Source: Sphingomonas oleivorans (lineage in GTDB: Bacteria; Pseudomonadota; Alphaproteobacteria; Sphingomonadales; Sphingomonadaceae). From it: 64,000 nt of DNA. The notes under the pieces were generated by a model. The model was not told where the DNA came from and searched no databases. It saw only the letters and a program-made list of their open reading frames with translations. Position numbers and translations under genes: made by a program. Below, one piece after another: positions 1 to 8,586 of the stretch. Every line of letters begins with the position of its first letter. The stretch's first letter is position 1. The DNA is taken from the NCBI RefSeq assembly GCF_003050615.1, contig NZ_NWBU01000005.1:212933-276932 (forward strand). The letters are read 5' to 3'.

Positions 1-432
1 CGCATTCACATGCCGGTCATCGAACGAATAGCCGGCGTGGCGGTCGGCGGTCAGCGCGAAAACCACTTCCCAGCCCTGGAATCTGAGCTGCTCCGCCTGC
101 ATGTCGGCGAGCGGCCAAGTATCCCAGACCCAGACATCGGGATTGGTCTCAGGGAAATCCGCAGGGATGTTCGGCATGGTGAGTTCCGGCGGCAGCGAAT
201 TCCCTCCCACCGGGGTCGGCCGGGATATGGCCTCGATCTGGCGGGCATCGGCCCGCGTCCATCGGGCGGTGAAGTTGGCGGCCGGATCGAAGGCCTGCTG
301 GGAATGCGGCGTCGGTGCCGGGACTTCCGCCTGGGCGGGTGTCGCGACGATGGCGAGAAGTGCGATGGAAGCTCCGCTGGCCAATAGATGGGATTGAGCG
401 GATCGGGTTGGTGGAGAGCGGCGATACATCAT
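1..432 (-). CDS. Levansucrase (GH68), 3' end outside window
   Basis: The first 144 codons of a GH68 fructosyltransferase, which makes levan and/or fructo-oligosaccharides from sucrose outside the cytoplasm. ATG at 432 follows AGGAGA at 6 nt. An N-terminal hydrophobic stretch (about residues 20-36) ending in an A-Q-A type site looks like a secretion signal. The block VWVWDTWPL (residues 100-108) is the GH68 nucleophile region, with Asp104 as the expected nucleophile, and LTADRHAGYSFDDRH (127-141) is typical of Gram-negative levansucrases of the Zymomonas/Gluconacetobacter type. The catalytic acid and stabiliser lie beyond the window edge. It is divergent from a GH32 fructan hydrolase, so synthesis and degradation of fructan probably form one module. 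Confidence 0.9.
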   Translation of the reverse strand, partial: MMYRRSPPTRSAQSHLLASGASIALLAIVATPAQAEVPAPTPHSQQAFDPAANFTARWTRADARQIEAISRPTPVGGNSLPPELTMPNIPADFPETNPDVWVWDTWPLADMQAEQLRFQGWEVVFALTADRHAGYSFDDRHVNA

Positions 433-455
433 CTTTTGTCTCCTGATAAGATCTC

Positions 456-470
456 GAGCGGTTTCCGCTC
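456..470. repeat. Inverted repeat in levansucrase leader
   Basis: GAGCGG-TTT-CCGCTC, a perfect 6-3-6 inverted repeat 24 nt upstream of the levansucrase start codon, inside the expected 5' untranslated leader. It could be an mRNA hairpin or an operator. Confidence 0.4.
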
Positions 471-525
471 CGATTGCATCGGATCAGCCGCTCCAGATTT
501 TTATTTCGCCCCTATTTCCGAACCA

Positions 526-543
526 TCAGCCGATTCCGGCTGA
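526..543. promoter_or_regulatory. Palindrome upstream of levansucrase
   Basis: TCAGCCG-ATTC-CGGCTGA, a perfect 7-4-7 inverted repeat 94 nt upstream of the levansucrase start. Its position suits a repressor or activator site. No cognate regulator is present in the window. Confidence 0.45.
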
Positions 544-642
544 CTGGAAATCGCTCAAACGTAAATATAATGCCTCTTACCCCCGACAGAATGAGGGATA
601 GTGTTCCGTAAATTTCCGCAAAGCGCGCGCAGTTGATGGAAT

Positions 643-705
643 TGTTCGCGTGTGCCGAATGTTTATTTGCATGTGCGAACTTCTTATTTGCACATGCTAA
701 CTTCT
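643..705. repeat. Three 21-bp tandem direct repeats
   Basis: Three head-to-tail 21-bp units at 643-663, 664-684 and 685-705. Units 2 and 3 match at 18 of 21 positions (core TATTTGCA....AACTTCT); unit 1 is more diverged. Because 21 is a multiple of 3, both strands show spurious seven-residue peptide repeats. The iterated spacing of two helical turns suggests several copies of one DNA-binding protein sitting on the same face. Confidence 0.6.
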
Positions 706-759
706 TCATTCCACCATATTTGGATCCATGCAGTTTTTCTGATCGCCGAAATCGATCGA

Positions 760-837
760 TTTACACGCATAGTTTAAATTTCATACATGGCTTAAGTTAC
801 AAAAATGGTCTGAATTGCACGCACAGTTGAAAATCAT
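760..837. repeat. Second pair of related direct repeats
   Basis: Two related segments at 760-784 and 814-837 share the pattern TT(A/G)CACGCA(T/C)AGTT..AA..TCAT, 54 bp apart. They share TTGCAC/TTACAC with the 21-bp units at 643-705 and may be further copies of the same regulatory element. Confidence 0.45.
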
Positions 838-1275
838 GCCCGTTCGCCGAGCTTCAGATGCCGTCCCGTACAGCTTGACGTTCGCGATGTACTGAGCGCT
901 TGCAACACGGCGCGCCTGATCAGGGGCATTGAGCATGAAGGGAGCCAGGCCCGGCCTTGCCGTAGATCCCGCATGCGATACGTTGGGCGGAGCCCCGCTT
1001 TCGTCTTGGAGCTTATTTGAGAATGGCTGCGCGGATGACGCTGCGGCAATGCTCGAGGCTCCGCCGCAAAGTCTCGCTCGGAAACACCCTGCTATAAACC
1101 GGTGAGCGGATTTCAGATCCCTGGCCGGACTTAGATCTTTCCTATAATCAACATCCGGCCGTCCCACGCTCGCCACAAGGCGAAACAGGTCCCGATCCCG
1201 CGCTCATTGGAGCTTGGGCTTTGGATACATGATAAAATGTGGGGCGGCCCAGAGGATGAAAAAAGAAGGGCCAAA

Positions 1276-3003
1276 ATGAATATTCCCATGACCATTAGGC
1301 GTCTCCGACGCATCATGCCCCTGCGCTCGCCGCGCATCGCCGTGGCCGCCGCCGCAACCCTGCTTGGCCTCGCCGCACTCGCAGCCGTTGCAGACCTGCA
1401 GCTGAGCCCGGGGCCCGGAAAACCGCGCGCCGCGGCGCAGCAGACGTCGACGAGCGGCTCGACGAGCGACCCGCAGCAGCCGGTTTTGCTTGCTTCCGAA
1501 GAGAATGATGTCGCCGACGCACCGGTGAGCACCGCGGGGCTCGGCGAGCTGCGCCCCAAAGTGCATCTGACGCCCGCGAGCGGCTGGATGAACGATCCGC
1601 AGCGGCCATTTTTCCTCAATGGCCGCTGGCATCTCTATTATCTCTATAATGAGGATTACCCGACCGGGAACGGCACCGAATGGTTCCATGTCACCTCGAC
1701 CGATCTGGTCCACTGGGTCGATGAAGGCGTGGCGATCCACAAATATACGCGCGGCGACGGCGACATCCAGTCCGGCAGCGCCATCCTCGACGTGAACAAC
1801 ACCGCCGGATTCGGCGCAGATGCCATCATCGTCGTCGCGACGCAGCAGCTGAATGGCGTGCAGACCCAGTCGCTCTTCTATTCCACCGACGGCGGCTACA
1901 CGTTCGAGCAATATGCGAATAATCCCATCCTCCGTCACCCGGTGGACGGCGCGGATTTCCGCGATCCGAAGATCATCTGGGAGGCCGAGCATTCGCGCTG
2001 GCTGATGCTCCTCGCCGAAGGGAATAAGATCGGCTTCTATACCTCCACGAACCTGAAGCAATGGAGCTATTTGTCCGGGTTCATACGCGACGACCTCGGC
2101 CTCATGGAGTGTCCGGAGCTGTTCCGCATGACGGTCGACGGCGATCCCTCGCGCACGACCTGGGTGCTCGCGACGGGTGCGAACGGGTTCAACTATGGCA
2201 TGAGTACCGGCTATGCCTATTGGACCGGCAGCTGGGACGGAACGAACTTCCACCCCGATCGGGCCGAACCCCAGTGGCTCGACAACGGGTCGGACTTCTA
2301 CGCCGGCGTCAGCTGGACCGACCCGCGGCAGGCCGCCGAAGAGCAACTCCGCACCCGCTATGCCATCGGCTGGACGAACAATTGGGATTATGTCCGCCGG
2401 CTTCCGGTCGACGAATGGGCCGGCAACCATCTCTCGCTCGTGCGCGAGGTGCATCTGAAGGATATTGATGGCCGGCTCACGCTCACATCGCGCCCGATCG
2501 ACGCGATCGGCGCGCTCGAGGGCAACCAGACGCGCATCGATGAACGTCTGATCGGCCCTGGCGAGACCTGGGCGGTGCCGCAGCCGCCAAGCCCCGCCTA
2601 CCGGTTGCGCGCCTCGATCGCGCAGGACCCGTCCAACCCGACCCGGGAGGTGCGGCTGAAGCTCAAGACGGACGGCACGCATTTCGCGACCGTCGGCTAC
2701 GACTTCGCCCATGAGACGGCCTTCCTCGTCCGCGACTGGGATGCGATCGCCAGCCAGCTGACCGAGGTGTACCGTCAGGTACGCACGGTTCACGTCCGGC
2801 CGCACAACGGCATCATCGATCTCGACATCGTCGTCGACCGGACCTCGGTCGAAATGTTCGTGAACGGCGACGAGCATGCGCTGAGCGCGATCGTGTACGG
2901 CGCGAATGACGCGAATGGCATCTCCGCCGAGGCAGTCGACGGGCGCGCCGTCATTCGCTCGATGAGCGTCACCCGGCTCACGCCCGCCCCACCCGTGCGC
3001 TGA
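1276..3003 (+). CDS. GH32 family levanase/fructan hydrolase
   Basis: A 575-residue glycoside hydrolase family 32 enzyme (levanase, exo-inulinase or invertase type) that releases fructose from fructans. The GH32 triad is visible: WMNDPQ with nucleophile Asp107, the FRDPK block with Asp230, and the MECPEL block with Glu278 as acid/base. The five-blade propeller spans about residues 95-410, followed by a C-terminal beta-sandwich. The start at 1276 is preferred over 1207 because AGAAGG lies just upstream and the protein then begins with an Arg-rich head and one hydrophobic helix (about 20-42), a secretion signal or membrane anchor, followed by a Ser/Thr/Gln-rich linker. Together with the divergent levansucrase it forms a levan make-and-recycle pair. 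Substrate preference (levan or inulin) cannot be read from the sequence. Confidence 0.9.
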   Translation: MNIPMTIRRLRRIMPLRSPRIAVAAAATLLGLAALAAVADLQLSPGPGKPRAAAQQTSTSGSTSDPQQPVLLASEENDVADAPVSTAGLGELRPKVHLTPASGWMNDPQRPFFLNGRWHLYYLYNEDYPTGNGTEWFHVTSTDLVHWVDEGVAIHKYTRGDGDIQSGSAILDVNNTAGFGADAIIVVATQQLNGVQTQSLFYSTDGGYTFEQYANNPILRHPVDGADFRDPKIIWEAEHSRWLMLLAEGNKIGFYTSTNLKQWSYLSGFIRDDLGLMECPELFRMTVDGDPSRTTWVLATGANGFNYGMSTGYAYWTGSWDGTNFHPDRAEPQWLDNGSDFYAGVSWTDPRQAAEEQLRTRYAIGWTNNWDYVRRLPVDEWAGNHLSLVREVHLKDIDGRLTLTSRPIDAIGALEGNQTRIDERLIGPGETWAVPQPPSPAYRLRASIAQDPSNPTREVRLKLKTDGTHFATVGYDFAHETAFLVRDWDAIASQLTEVYRQVRTVHVRPHNGIIDLDIVVDRTSVEMFVNGDEHALSAIVYGANDANGISAEAVDGRAVIRSMSVTRLTPAPPVR

Positions 3004-3179
3004 CCGGGCCAACAACCCTGCCATGCCCGCCAGGAGCCACATGGTCTCGACGGTGAATGCGCGACAAATGCCCGTCCGCATGCGCCGTCGAAACCGTTTC
3101 TGCTCCTGGCGGCACCGGCCGAAACTTAGGGCAGCTGTCCGTGCCTATCCAAGCCGCGCAAGATCATCCCGCCGGCCTC

Positions 3180-3490
3180 GATCGCATGACGGCCAGATCG
3201 CCGACCGCCCGCCCAACATCCCGGCCAAGTCAAACCGGAAGTGGAAGCCCTGCTTGGCTACCGCCTTTCGGGTCAGTAGGCGTTTCTACCGCGAGCGCAA
3301 CCTGATCGAGCGCGTCTTCTCCAAGCTGAAGCATTTCCGCCGCATCGCCCCCTCTGCAGCCTTCCAACGATGCTGCGCATCGTCGGAGTCTTTCGGCTGC
3401 TCCGTCCAGATGCGACCACGCTCGCTGAGCGCCTGTCGGAAAACTCAAGCCGTATCCTGCGTCAACTGGCAAAAGATGATTTGAAACCGG
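3180..3490 (+). pseudogene. IS5-family transposase remnant
   Basis: The frame around 3215-3370 encodes NIPAKSNRKWKP and then YRERNLIERVFSKLKHFRRIA, the C-terminal DDE-domain signature of IS5-type transposases; the last Glu of the triad is the one in LIERVF. The N-terminal two thirds are missing, a short insertion separates the two blocks, and the frame then loses similarity. A 53-codon open frame follows at 3370-3531, which I do not recognise. No terminal inverted repeats were found, so this is a decayed fragment. Confidence 0.75.
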
Positions 3491-3542
3491 CCAGCCGCGC
3501 ATCGCTTCGCTTCAGGTCCGGGCAAAGCTGATATTGGAGCTG

Positions 3543-4553
3543 TCAGTGCCCGAGCAGATAGATCGCATAGGAACTGAGCAGATAGACCACCAGAAGGGAC
3601 AGGCTGATCCAGCCGATTATGCCCAAAAAGCGTGCGCCCGGCCGATAGAGCAGCGCGACGATGACGATCCCCGACATGATGACCGCGGCGAACGCCGAGC
3701 CGGCATGTGCCGGTGAAGCGGATGCCAGCAGCGAGCCGTCCGTATAGGCGATGTCGTCGATGGCGATGACCAGCACGTCGAACAGATTGCTGCCCAGCAG
3801 ATTGGCGACCGCCATGTCGACAGCGCCGAGCCGCAGGGCGGCGACGATCACCACGAGCTCCGGAAGCGACGTTGCCGCAGCGATAAAAAGAGTACCGACA
3901 AAGCTCGCACGCCAGCCCATGACTTCGGCGATCTCCAGCCCCGCAAATGGCAGCCACACCCCGGCGCCCACAACAATGCTCGCGGCAGCGAGATAACGGC
4001 CAACGGCACCAGCGAGGCCGGTTTCAGTCCCTTTTTCGCCCGTGAACGCGATCGTCCCAGCGCGCCGTTCATAAAAGAAGGCGGCCCGCATCGCGACGAA
4101 ATAGAGCAGGATCAGGAATGGCGTGTAGATGCTGACATGACCAAGGCGGATATCCAGGGCACCGCGACCGATGAGCAGGAAAGCGCCGACGAAGCCGATC
4201 AGGATGATGCCGAAGGCGGCGGTGAGGATATGCCCCTGGTCGACCCGACGGTAAACCGGCTCGTCGCGGCTCAGTGCGTCGAGGAGTACCAGCAGCAAAA
4301 GGTTGAAGACGCAGCTTCCCAAGGCATCGCCGACCGCGATATTGGGTGCGCCTGCCGCGGCGACCGCGCTTATGCCGGTGAACAGTTCGGGCAGGGAGGT
4401 GGCGGTCGCGAGAAGGACGAGGCCGATCCAGGAACGCGACAAGCCTGTCAGCCGGGCAATCGCGTCGCCCGAGCGCGTCAGGACCGGACCGGCCAAGCCG
4501 ATCAGAAGCGCGCATATCAAGAACTTTGACCAGGGAAGCAGCGCTGTCGTCAT
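3543..4553 (-). CDS. Sodium/calcium exchanger family (CaCA) membrane protein
   Basis: A 336-residue CaCA-superfamily cation antiporter with about ten membrane helices. Both signature alpha repeats are present: GLVLLATATSLPELFTG (residues about 44-60) followed by GDALGSCVFNLL, and GTLFIAAATSLPELVV (about 217-232) followed by NLLGSNLFDVL. These carry the acidic and polar residues that bind Ca2+/Na+ in the family. It exchanges Ca2+ or a related cation across the inner membrane. It is divergent from a universal stress protein gene with 135 bp between them. The exact ion is unknown. Confidence 0.85.
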   Translation of the reverse strand: MTTALLPWSKFLICALLIGLAGPVLTRSGDAIARLTGLSRSWIGLVLLATATSLPELFTGISAVAAAGAPNIAVGDALGSCVFNLLLLVLLDALSRDEPVYRRVDQGHILTAAFGIILIGFVGAFLLIGRGALDIRLGHVSIYTPFLILLYFVAMRAAFFYERRAGTIAFTGEKGTETGLAGAVGRYLAAASIVVGAGVWLPFAGLEIAEVMGWRASFVGTLFIAAATSLPELVVIVAALRLGAVDMAVANLLGSNLFDVLVIAIDDIAYTDGSLLASASPAHAGSAFAAVIMSGIVIVALLYRPGARFLGIIGWISLSLLVVYLLSSYAIYLLGH

Positions 4554-4688
4554 GATCGCCTCGGGTTCAGAGCCTTGATCTGGCCGAGTTGGTGCCTGCT
4601 GGCATTACGTATCTGTCCCGGGTTCGCAGCGCTCTCGGGCAGGCTAGCATCATGCCATTCATCCAAGTCCTGACGAGGAGGGCGGAGC

Positions 4689-5519
4689 GTGCGAAACAAC
4701 CCAAGACTATTGTTGGCCACCGACCTGAGCGCCCGATGCGATAGGGCGCTGGATCGCGCGATGCTGTTGTCCCGCCAGCTGTCGGGATCGCTCGTTGCCG
4801 CCCATGTGGTTGAAAACAGGATCGTCAATGCGAACCTAAGCGGCGACGAGGAGATTCGAGCCGCGATCCTGGACGACTTTCCCGAGCTTGCAGGGATCGA
4901 AAGGCTCGTGATCGCCCATGGATCGGTTCCGTCGACGATAGCGGGACTGGCCGATGAGCTTCACTGCGACCTGATCATCACGGGTGTCGCGCGTTACAAC
5001 AATCTCGGGGACTTCATCGTCGGGACGGCGGTCGATCACCTCGTCCGCCAGGCGCGGGTTCCAGTGCTGGTGGTCAAGCGACGGGCCAGGCACGATTATC
5101 AACGGCTGCTGGTCGCGACGGACTTTTCATCCTGCTCGCGCCACGCGCTCGAAGAAGCGGCAATCCTGTTTCCAACGGCTCCGATTCGGCTGGTCCATGC
5201 CTATCATGTCCCTTACGAATCCTGGCTGAAGTCGGAAGGCGTGCGAGAGGAAATTTACGCGGAGACCGAAAAGGAACTGCACGATTTCCTCGCGGGTTCG
5301 AATATCGGCACTCTGGAGGGGCGGTTGGAAACCCGGCCTGTTTATGGTGAACTGGAGACGGTTGTCGCCCAGCAACTTCGTGAGACACGATCCGATCTGC
5401 TGGTACTTGGCACGCATGGCAAGAGCGGCTTCGCCTATGCGACGGTCGGCAGTCATGCGGCAGATCTTCTCGCATCGATGCCCTGCGACATCCTCATGAT
5501 ACGCGAGACCCATCGATAA
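4689..5519 (+). CDS. Tandem universal stress protein (two UspA domains)
   Basis: A 276-residue protein with two UspA folds (about 1-140 and 141-276). The second domain ends in LLVLGTHGKSGFAYATVGSHA, the G-2x-G-9x-G(S/T) nucleotide-binding pattern; the first has the degenerate version IITGVARYNNLGDFIVGTAV. It probably binds ATP in the cytoplasm and acts in stress survival. The start is GTG at 4689, supported by GAGGAGGGCGGAG immediately upstream. No partner gene follows, because the downstream DNA is decayed. Confidence 0.85.
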   Translation: MRNNPRLLLATDLSARCDRALDRAMLLSRQLSGSLVAAHVVENRIVNANLSGDEEIRAAILDDFPELAGIERLVIAHGSVPSTIAGLADELHCDLIITGVARYNNLGDFIVGTAVDHLVRQARVPVLVVKRRARHDYQRLLVATDFSSCSRHALEEAAILFPTAPIRLVHAYHVPYESWLKSEGVREEIYAETEKELHDFLAGSNIGTLEGRLETRPVYGELETVVAQQLRETRSDLLVLGTHGKSGFAYATVGSHAADLLASMPCDILMIRETHR

Positions 5520-5609
5520 TCTCCGACCGAAACCAGCTCCTCGACGAACCGCGCGCCGACCGGCTGCTCCCGCATCTGGATGAACTGCATCTGGTTCAGG
5601 ATGCAACGC

Positions 5610-5944
5610 ATGAGCAGCGGCGCTTTGACGCTGATCATCGCAGCCTATTCGAAGGGGCTTGAGGAGCGCTTCCTCGCTTATGAGCGGTTTCTCAAGGCGC
5701 ATCCCAAGAAGCAAAAGAGCGTGTTCCTGCTTCAGTTGGCGCTGTGCCCTCGCGGAGCACAGTCGAGACCTACCGGAAGATAGGGGCGCGCTCGAAGGGC
5801 TGTCGGGCCGCATCAACGGCGGCGCCTATGCGGACCTCGACCGGGTGCCGATCCGCTATGTCAACCAGGGCTATCCGCGCGATGTGCTCGCCGGGGTGTT
5901 CAGGACAGCGAAGATCGGGCTCATCACGCCTCTTCGCGACACCG
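5610..5944 (+). pseudogene. Trehalose-6-phosphate synthase (otsA) fragment
   Basis: A decayed internal piece of a GT20 trehalose-6-phosphate synthase. The pieces YSKGLEERFLAYERFL, then SRSTVETYRKIG, then RVPIRYVNQGYPRDVLAG and KIGLITPLRD are read in three successive frames, so at least two frameshifts are present. They correspond to the central donor-binding region of OtsA. The catalytic N-terminus and the C-terminus are missing. Similarity stops at about 5944, exactly where an oppositely oriented IS630 transposase fragment begins. Confidence 0.8.
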
Positions 5945-6120
5945 CGGGGGCGTCCCTGCGGGGCAGGAACAACCGATCCCGTTCGCGCTACTCTCTGGAG
6001 CAGCTTGACCGCGCAGCTCACGCTCACCCCAAAATGTCGGGCTTCGGCTCGCCGTGAATGACCCGCTGCCACATGCGCCGATATCCGATCCCGAAGATCT
6101 CGCGAATAGGCTTTCCCCAT
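5945..6120 (-). pseudogene. IS630-family transposase, N-terminal fragment
   Basis: Starting from ATG at 6120 (GGAGGTGG upstream), the frame encodes MGKAYSRDLRDR, AGHSRRAEARHFGVS and CAVKLLQRVARTGS, the N-terminal helix-turn-helix domain of IS630-type transposases (orfA part). After about 58 codons it runs into the antisense of the otsA remnant, so the catalytic domain is lost. This is one end of an insertion sequence whose other end has been deleted. Confidence 0.75.
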
Positions 6121-6224
6121 GATCCACCTCCAATGAGGATGAATCACATTTTCCTGCGCCTGGGAATCGTCCGCGATTCCAACTTCGGGCTCAATGCTCT
6201 AGCGCGTGGTGTACCGCGCTGCAG

Positions 6225-7346
6225 TCAACGCGTCCTTGGCGGGAACATCATCACCGCAACGGGCTCCGGCAGTTCACCGGCAATCGGCGATGAAGATGAT
6301 GCGCGCCAGGATAGCGCTTTCACAAAGGCGTCGATCGACGCATAGGCGCCAACCACCTCACCCTGCGCAAAGCGATATGGCATCCCCTCGGCAGAGAGCG
6401 GAGCGTATCCATCGGCGATGTGGAAATGGAGATGGGCAGCAGTGACATGGCCCGAGGCCCCGACCTGCCCGATCGTCGCGCCGCGTCGGACCCGCTGGCC
6501 AGGGCGCACCGGGATGTTCTGGGCCAGATGTTCATAGAAAGCGAAGCGGCCACCGCCGATATCGAGGACAACCATATTTCCTGTCTCTTCCTCGACGCCA
6601 TTCGACGATGGCACCTTGCCATGTGTCGGAAAACCGTCCTTCACCGTACGAACGATGCCGTCGGCGACCGCAAGCACATCGGCCCCTACACCGTCCGGAC
6701 TCACCGCTGATTCACCGGCGCTGAGCGCATCGAACCCCTTCGCCGCCATCCAGTCGATCGCATAGCGCCCTGGCACGCGTGCGCGACCATCGATGGCGTA
6801 GATGACCCGGCGATGGCCGTTGGTCATCGCCGGGTCGTAGAGCGCGACCCATGGGCCGCCGCGCAGAGGCGCTGCGAGCAGCGGCCCAGCATCGGTCGCG
6901 ACGGGAATCGCACCGGTCAGGATGCGATGGTCCGCAGCAGCCCCCTTGATCGTCACGCGATGCCGAAGGCCGTCCGGCACCTTGCCGCCGGAGATCGTCA
7001 GATCGATATAGGCCATAGCGCTATCGCCCGGCGCGAGCAGCGCGCTATCCTCGCCGGTACGGCCAATGCGCACGACCGTCTTGGCGATGGCTGCCGCATC
7101 GAGCGTTGCGACTGCACGGTCGCTCACGGCATCGATCACCTCGATTTCCGTCAGCCTGAGCGCGTTGCGGGCGTGGTTCGTCAGATAAAGTTCGTACCGC
7201 AGAATTTTCCTGCCATCGATGACGGCCAATGTGGGCGGCTGAGGAAGCCGGATGTCGAGCGCGTGGACGGGCTGCTCGCCGCCTCGCGCGGTCGAGGCGG
7301 TCGAAGCTGCCGCAACTTCCAAAAGGATGCCCGCGACCCACTTCAT
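6225..7346 (-). CDS. M23-like (LytM) peptidase, exported
   Basis: A 373-residue protein with an N-terminal signal-like segment, an N-terminal beta-rich region (about 25-190) and a C-terminal LytM/M23 domain (about 190-340). The second metal motif HLHFHI (about residue 307) is intact. At the first motif the usual H-x-x-x-D reads R-Y-A-I-D (about residues 194-198), so the first histidine ligand is replaced by arginine; activity may be altered. It would act on murein or another periplasmic peptide. It starts 49 nt downstream of the LytTR gene on the same strand and is probably its target or operon partner. Confidence 0.8.
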   Translation of the reverse strand: MKWVAGILLEVAAASTASTARGGEQPVHALDIRLPQPPTLAVIDGRKILRYELYLTNHARNALRLTEIEVIDAVSDRAVATLDAAAIAKTVVRIGRTGEDSALLAPGDSAMAYIDLTISGGKVPDGLRHRVTIKGAAADHRILTGAIPVATDAGPLLAAPLRGGPWVALYDPAMTNGHRRVIYAIDGRARVPGRYAIDWMAAKGFDALSAGESAVSPDGVGADVLAVADGIVRTVKDGFPTHGKVPSSNGVEEETGNMVVLDIGGGRFAFYEHLAQNIPVRPGQRVRRGATIGQVGASGHVTAAHLHFHIADGYAPLSAEGMPYRFAQGEVVGAYASIDAFVKALSWRASSSSPIAGELPEPVAVMMFPPRTR

Positions 7347-7395
7347 TGCGCACTCCGCTCATGGTTGAGCGGGCACATTCCGCGCTGGCCGAATT

Positions 7396-8321
7396 CTATC
7401 CAGCGCCGATCGTCGGACGGGACCGGTCGACCGGACCAGCGGGATCGGCGGTTCCGCCCCTTGCCAGAAGGCCGTTGAGGCTCGCGCGATAGCGACGGCT
7501 GAGGCGGAGCTCGGTACCGTCGATGAGCCGCACCAGAGCATCGCCGCGACCCAGGCTGGTCACGCTGGCGATGCGGTCCCGCCGTACGATGCTCGCACGA
7601 TGGATGCGGGCAAACGCTTCTGCGGGAAGCCGGGCGGCAAGCGACGTCAGGGATTCTTCCAGCAAGTGCATCGTGCTTCCGACATGAAGCTCGGCATAGT
7701 CGCCCGCCGCACCGATCCAATCTATCTCGGCGATCGGGATCTGCCGCACTTGTCCGCGCGAACGAATGACCAGCGCCGCGGCCGGCGGCATCGGCTCGGG
7801 CAGGGCTCTGCGCCCGGCCCAGCGCCCATGCCAGCGCCCATGGATGACCGCCAACCCGACAAGCATCAGGTAAAGAAGCGTATGCTGTTCGAAATTATGC
7901 TCGAATACCCGACCGGCCATCTCCCAGCGGGTCCGTATCCGGCCGCCATTGTTGAAGATGGGCCAATAGAGGAAGGCGAACAGCACGACATGCAGCATCG
8001 CTGACAGCGGCAGGCCGAGCAGATAGATGCCGATCCTCGCCGCGAGCAGGCGAAGGCTCGCCTCGCACCGTCGCACGATGAGAATGATCGGCGGCGTCAG
8101 CAGGGCCCAGATCGAGAAGATCGCCAGCGTATCGAGAAGATCGCCAGCGTATAGCCGAACGATGGCCACCATGGTTGCGGCGTGCCGTGTTGCCAGGCGA
8201 CGAGGCTAGCCTGAAGGGACATGGCCAGCGCAGCCGCAAACCAGAGGATTAGGCTTGCAACAAGCCACCGAAGGACGAGGGTGCAGTATCTCCGGGGCAA
8301 AAGAGTGAGCGTCCTTCGCAT
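7396..8321 (-). pseudogene. LytTR transcriptional regulator with membrane N-terminus, frameshifted by 20-bp duplication
   Basis: The C-terminal 100 residues (IPIAEIDWIGAAGDYAELH through RIHRASIVRRDRI to LRLSRRYRASL) are a LytTR DNA-binding domain; the N-terminal part has about four membrane helices. This is the membrane-bound LytTR type common in sphingomonads. The frame is broken: the start MRRTLTLLPRR at 8321 and the body of the protein lie in different frames, joined at an exact 20-bp tandem duplication (8111-8130 and 8131-8150). Removing one copy gives the continuous reading GYTLAIFSIWALLTPP. A shorter in-frame product starting at 8172 is possible. The M23 gene follows. Confidence 0.8.
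8111..8150. repeat. Exact 20-bp tandem duplication inside the LytTR gene
   Basis: Two identical adjacent copies of ATCGAGAAGATCGCCAGCGT. The extra 20 bp shift the reading frame of the regulator by two; one copy alone gives an open frame. Confidence 0.95.
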
Positions 8322-8586
8322 TGGGGAACGGTCGGTCTGCAGGCTCGGACATGAGGGCGATCGAGGTCGCGATGCTATCGGTCGTGCACGCCAGTGGAAA
8401 GCGTCAACGCGTAAGAGCACCTCGCTCGCACAGGACGTGCACTCGAACATCCAGTTCTTGCCGCCGAACGCCACGCCGCGCAGGGCGGCCCGGCCGGCTG
8501 CCGCATCCTGCTGCCCCCCGCGCCGAAAATGAGGCGCCTATTTTTCTTCCGGCCATGGCCGCCCTGCCCTCGACGCCGGAGGTGCG

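Larger units (their letters stand above)
433..1275. other. 843-bp divergent regulatory region between levansucrase and GH32 genes
   Basis: This spacer is AT-richer than its surroundings and very long for this genome. It holds several inverted and direct repeats, listed separately. A 56-codon open frame at 935-1105 (+) has no clear ribosome binding site and I do not recognise its product. The low-GC part lies at roughly 570-840. No gene can be supported here; the likeliest role is transcriptional control of the two flanking fructan genes. Confidence 0.5.

Noticed and set aside
643-705. CRISPR-like array
   Set aside because: Only three 21-bp units, head to tail without spacers, and no cas genes.
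512-830. Seven-residue peptide repeats (FACAN/FAHAN-like) on both strands
   Set aside because: They follow automatically from the 21-bp DNA tandem repeats; no ribosome site, and both strands show them equally.
935-1105. 56-codon plus-strand open frame in the levan intergenic region
   Set aside because: No clear ribosome binding site, no recognisable product, and it is not near a promoter signal I can defend.
1204-3081. Minus-strand 625-codon open frame across the GH32 gene
   Set aside because: Antisense shadow of a clear GH32 enzyme in GC-rich DNA; no domain signature of its own.
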